From: Pseudarthrobacter sp.
GTDB lineage: Bacteria; Actinomycetota; Actinomycetes; Actinomycetales; Micrococcaceae
Reading direction: 5' to 3'
NCBI GenBank assembly: GCA_013362385.1
Contig: JABFWC010000183.1
Coordinates: forward strand, 1 to 6,900
Length of the DNA stretch: 6,900 nucleotides
Shown here: positions 6,171-6,900 of the stretch, in pieces
Layout of the letters: the number at the start of each line of letters is the position of its first letter
How positions within the stretch are numbered: position 1 is the stretch's first letter
Position numbers and translations under genes: made by a program
Notes under the pieces: generated by a model
What the model was told of the DNA's origin: nothing
Database searches by the model: none
The model's input: only the letters and a program-made list of their open reading frames with translations

Positions 6171-6900
6171 GCAGCTCTCCTGGCTCTGATTCGTTCGGCG
6201 GCGCGCAGCCTTGCGGAGGCGGCGCGGGGGTTTTCGGCGATTTCGACGGCGGTGGGCACCTCGGTGCCTTTGGTCAGCGTCTTCAGCTCGGGCTTGTGCT
6301 CTTCCAGCTCGACCGGAAAGCCGAGGGGTGCTGACGACTTGGAGCGGGTCTGGAAGACGCCCTTGACGATCTTGTCTTCCAGGGAGTGATAGGACATGAC
6401 CACGATGCGCCCGCCCAGGGCCAACGAACCGACGGCGGCGGGTACGGCCCGCTCCAGGACATCGAGTTCTTCATTGACCTCGATCCGCAGGGCCTGGAAG
6501 GTGCGCTTGGCAGGGTGTCCGCCGGATTTGGCCGCAGCGGCCGGCACCACGGAGCGGATCTGTTCCACCAGTTCCCCGGTGGTGGTGAACGGCTTGGCCG
6601 CGCGGGCGGCGACGATGCGGTTGGCGATCCGGCCGGCGAACTTCTCCTCGCCCCACTTCCGGATGATCCTGACCAGGTCTTCCTCGCTGTAGGTGTTCAC
6701 GACGTCGGCGGCGGTCTGGCCGCGGCTGGTGTCCATGCGCATGTCCAGGGGCGCGTCAAAGGAGTAGGCGAACCCGCGTTCACGCTCGTCCAACTGCAGG
6801 GAAGAGACGCCGAGGTCCATCAGCACGCCGTGGACTTCGGCCACTCCAAGGTCCGCCAGGACATCCTGGATTTCGTCATACACCGCGTGGACCAGGTCGG
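6167..6900 (-). CDS. rsmH: 16S rRNA (cytosine(1402)-N4)-methyltransferase RsmH, C-terminal part (5' end beyond the right edge)
   Basis: RsmH (formerly MraW) uses S-adenosylmethionine to methylate N4 of C1402 in the 16S rRNA decoding centre. About 243 residues are visible out of an expected 310-340; the N-terminal part with the first SAM-binding motif is outside. Family motifs in order are [73 protein letters not shown] and [14 protein letters not shown]. The frame stays open to the right edge, so the GTG at 6883 is an internal valine codon (the upstream codons read DLVHA), not the start. Its stop TGA at 6169-6167 overlaps the ftsL ATG, and the final arginine codons AGG-AGA form the ftsL Shine-Dalgarno sequence. 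This is the usual first or second gene of dcw clusters, normally after mraZ, which would lie to the right. Confidence 0.98.
   Translation of the reverse strand, partial: DLVHAVYDEIQDVLADLGVAEVHGVLMDLGVSSLQLDERERGFAYSFDAPLDMRMDTSRGQTAADVVNTYSEEDLVRIIRKWGEEKFAGRIANRIVAARAAKPFTTTGELVEQIRSVVPAAAAKSGGHPAKRTFQALRIEVNEELDVLERAVPAAVGSLALGGRIVVMSYHSLEDKIVKGVFQTRSKSSAPLGFPVELEEHKPELKTLTKGTEVPTAVEIAENPRAASARLRAAERIRARRAA
6177..6181 (-). promoter_or_regulatory. Ribosome binding site of ftsL inside the rsmH 3' end
   Basis: AGGAG lies 6 nt before the ATG of ftsL and is formed by the tandem arginine codons AGG-AGA near the end of rsmH. It fixes the ATG at 6170 as the ftsL start and points to coupled translation. 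Confidence 0.8.

Noticed and set aside
6881..6883. GTG at 6883 as the start of a short rsmH
   Set aside because: The frame remains open to the window edge, and the RsmH family needs roughly 90 more N-terminal residues with the SAM-binding motif before MDLGVSS.

Overview
The window is a segment of a division and cell wall (dcw) cluster from a high-GC Gram-positive bacterium. The order on the minus strand is rsmH - ftsL - ftsI - murE - murF - mraY, with rsmH cut by the right edge and mraY cut by the left edge. The very high GC content, the long Ala/Pro/Lys-rich tail on FtsL, the protein sequences and the MurE diamino-acid motif (DDPH instead of the meso-DAP signature DNPR) together suggest an actinobacterium of the Micrococcaceae (Arthrobacter / Pseudarthrobacter type), whose peptidoglycan carries L-lysine. 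The genus is my inference from sequence resemblance, not the result of a search.

Layout in transcription order, right to left: rsmH (16S rRNA m4C1402 methyltransferase, 3' part only, 6900-6167); ftsL-like divisome gene (6170-5457), joined to rsmH by an ATGA overlap; a 47-bp spacer filled by a small imperfect 12-nt repeat; ftsI / class B PBP (5409-3607, GTG start); a 96-bp spacer with a GC-rich inverted repeat; murE (3510-1885, TTG start); murF (1878-415), 6 nt after the murE stop and in the same reading frame; mraY (418 to the left edge, GTG start), joined to murF by a GTGA overlap.

The genes serve one process. MurE adds the third residue and MurF the D-Ala-D-Ala dipeptide to the UDP-MurNAc peptide in the cytoplasm. 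MraY transfers the product to undecaprenyl phosphate at the membrane. FtsI cross-links the finished glycan strands at the septum within the complex that contains FtsL. RsmH is a ribosome-modifying enzyme that is traditionally encoded at the head of the cluster. No promoter or terminator is convincing inside the window, so the whole segment reads as the interior of one operon.

I found no mobile element, CRISPR array, RNA gene or unknown gene. No undescribed system is visible; the points worth a second look are small: MurE specificity residues, Shine-Dalgarno sequences built into the last codons of upstream genes, an in-frame murE/murF junction, a cysteine pair next to the FtsI active site, and the two structured spacers.
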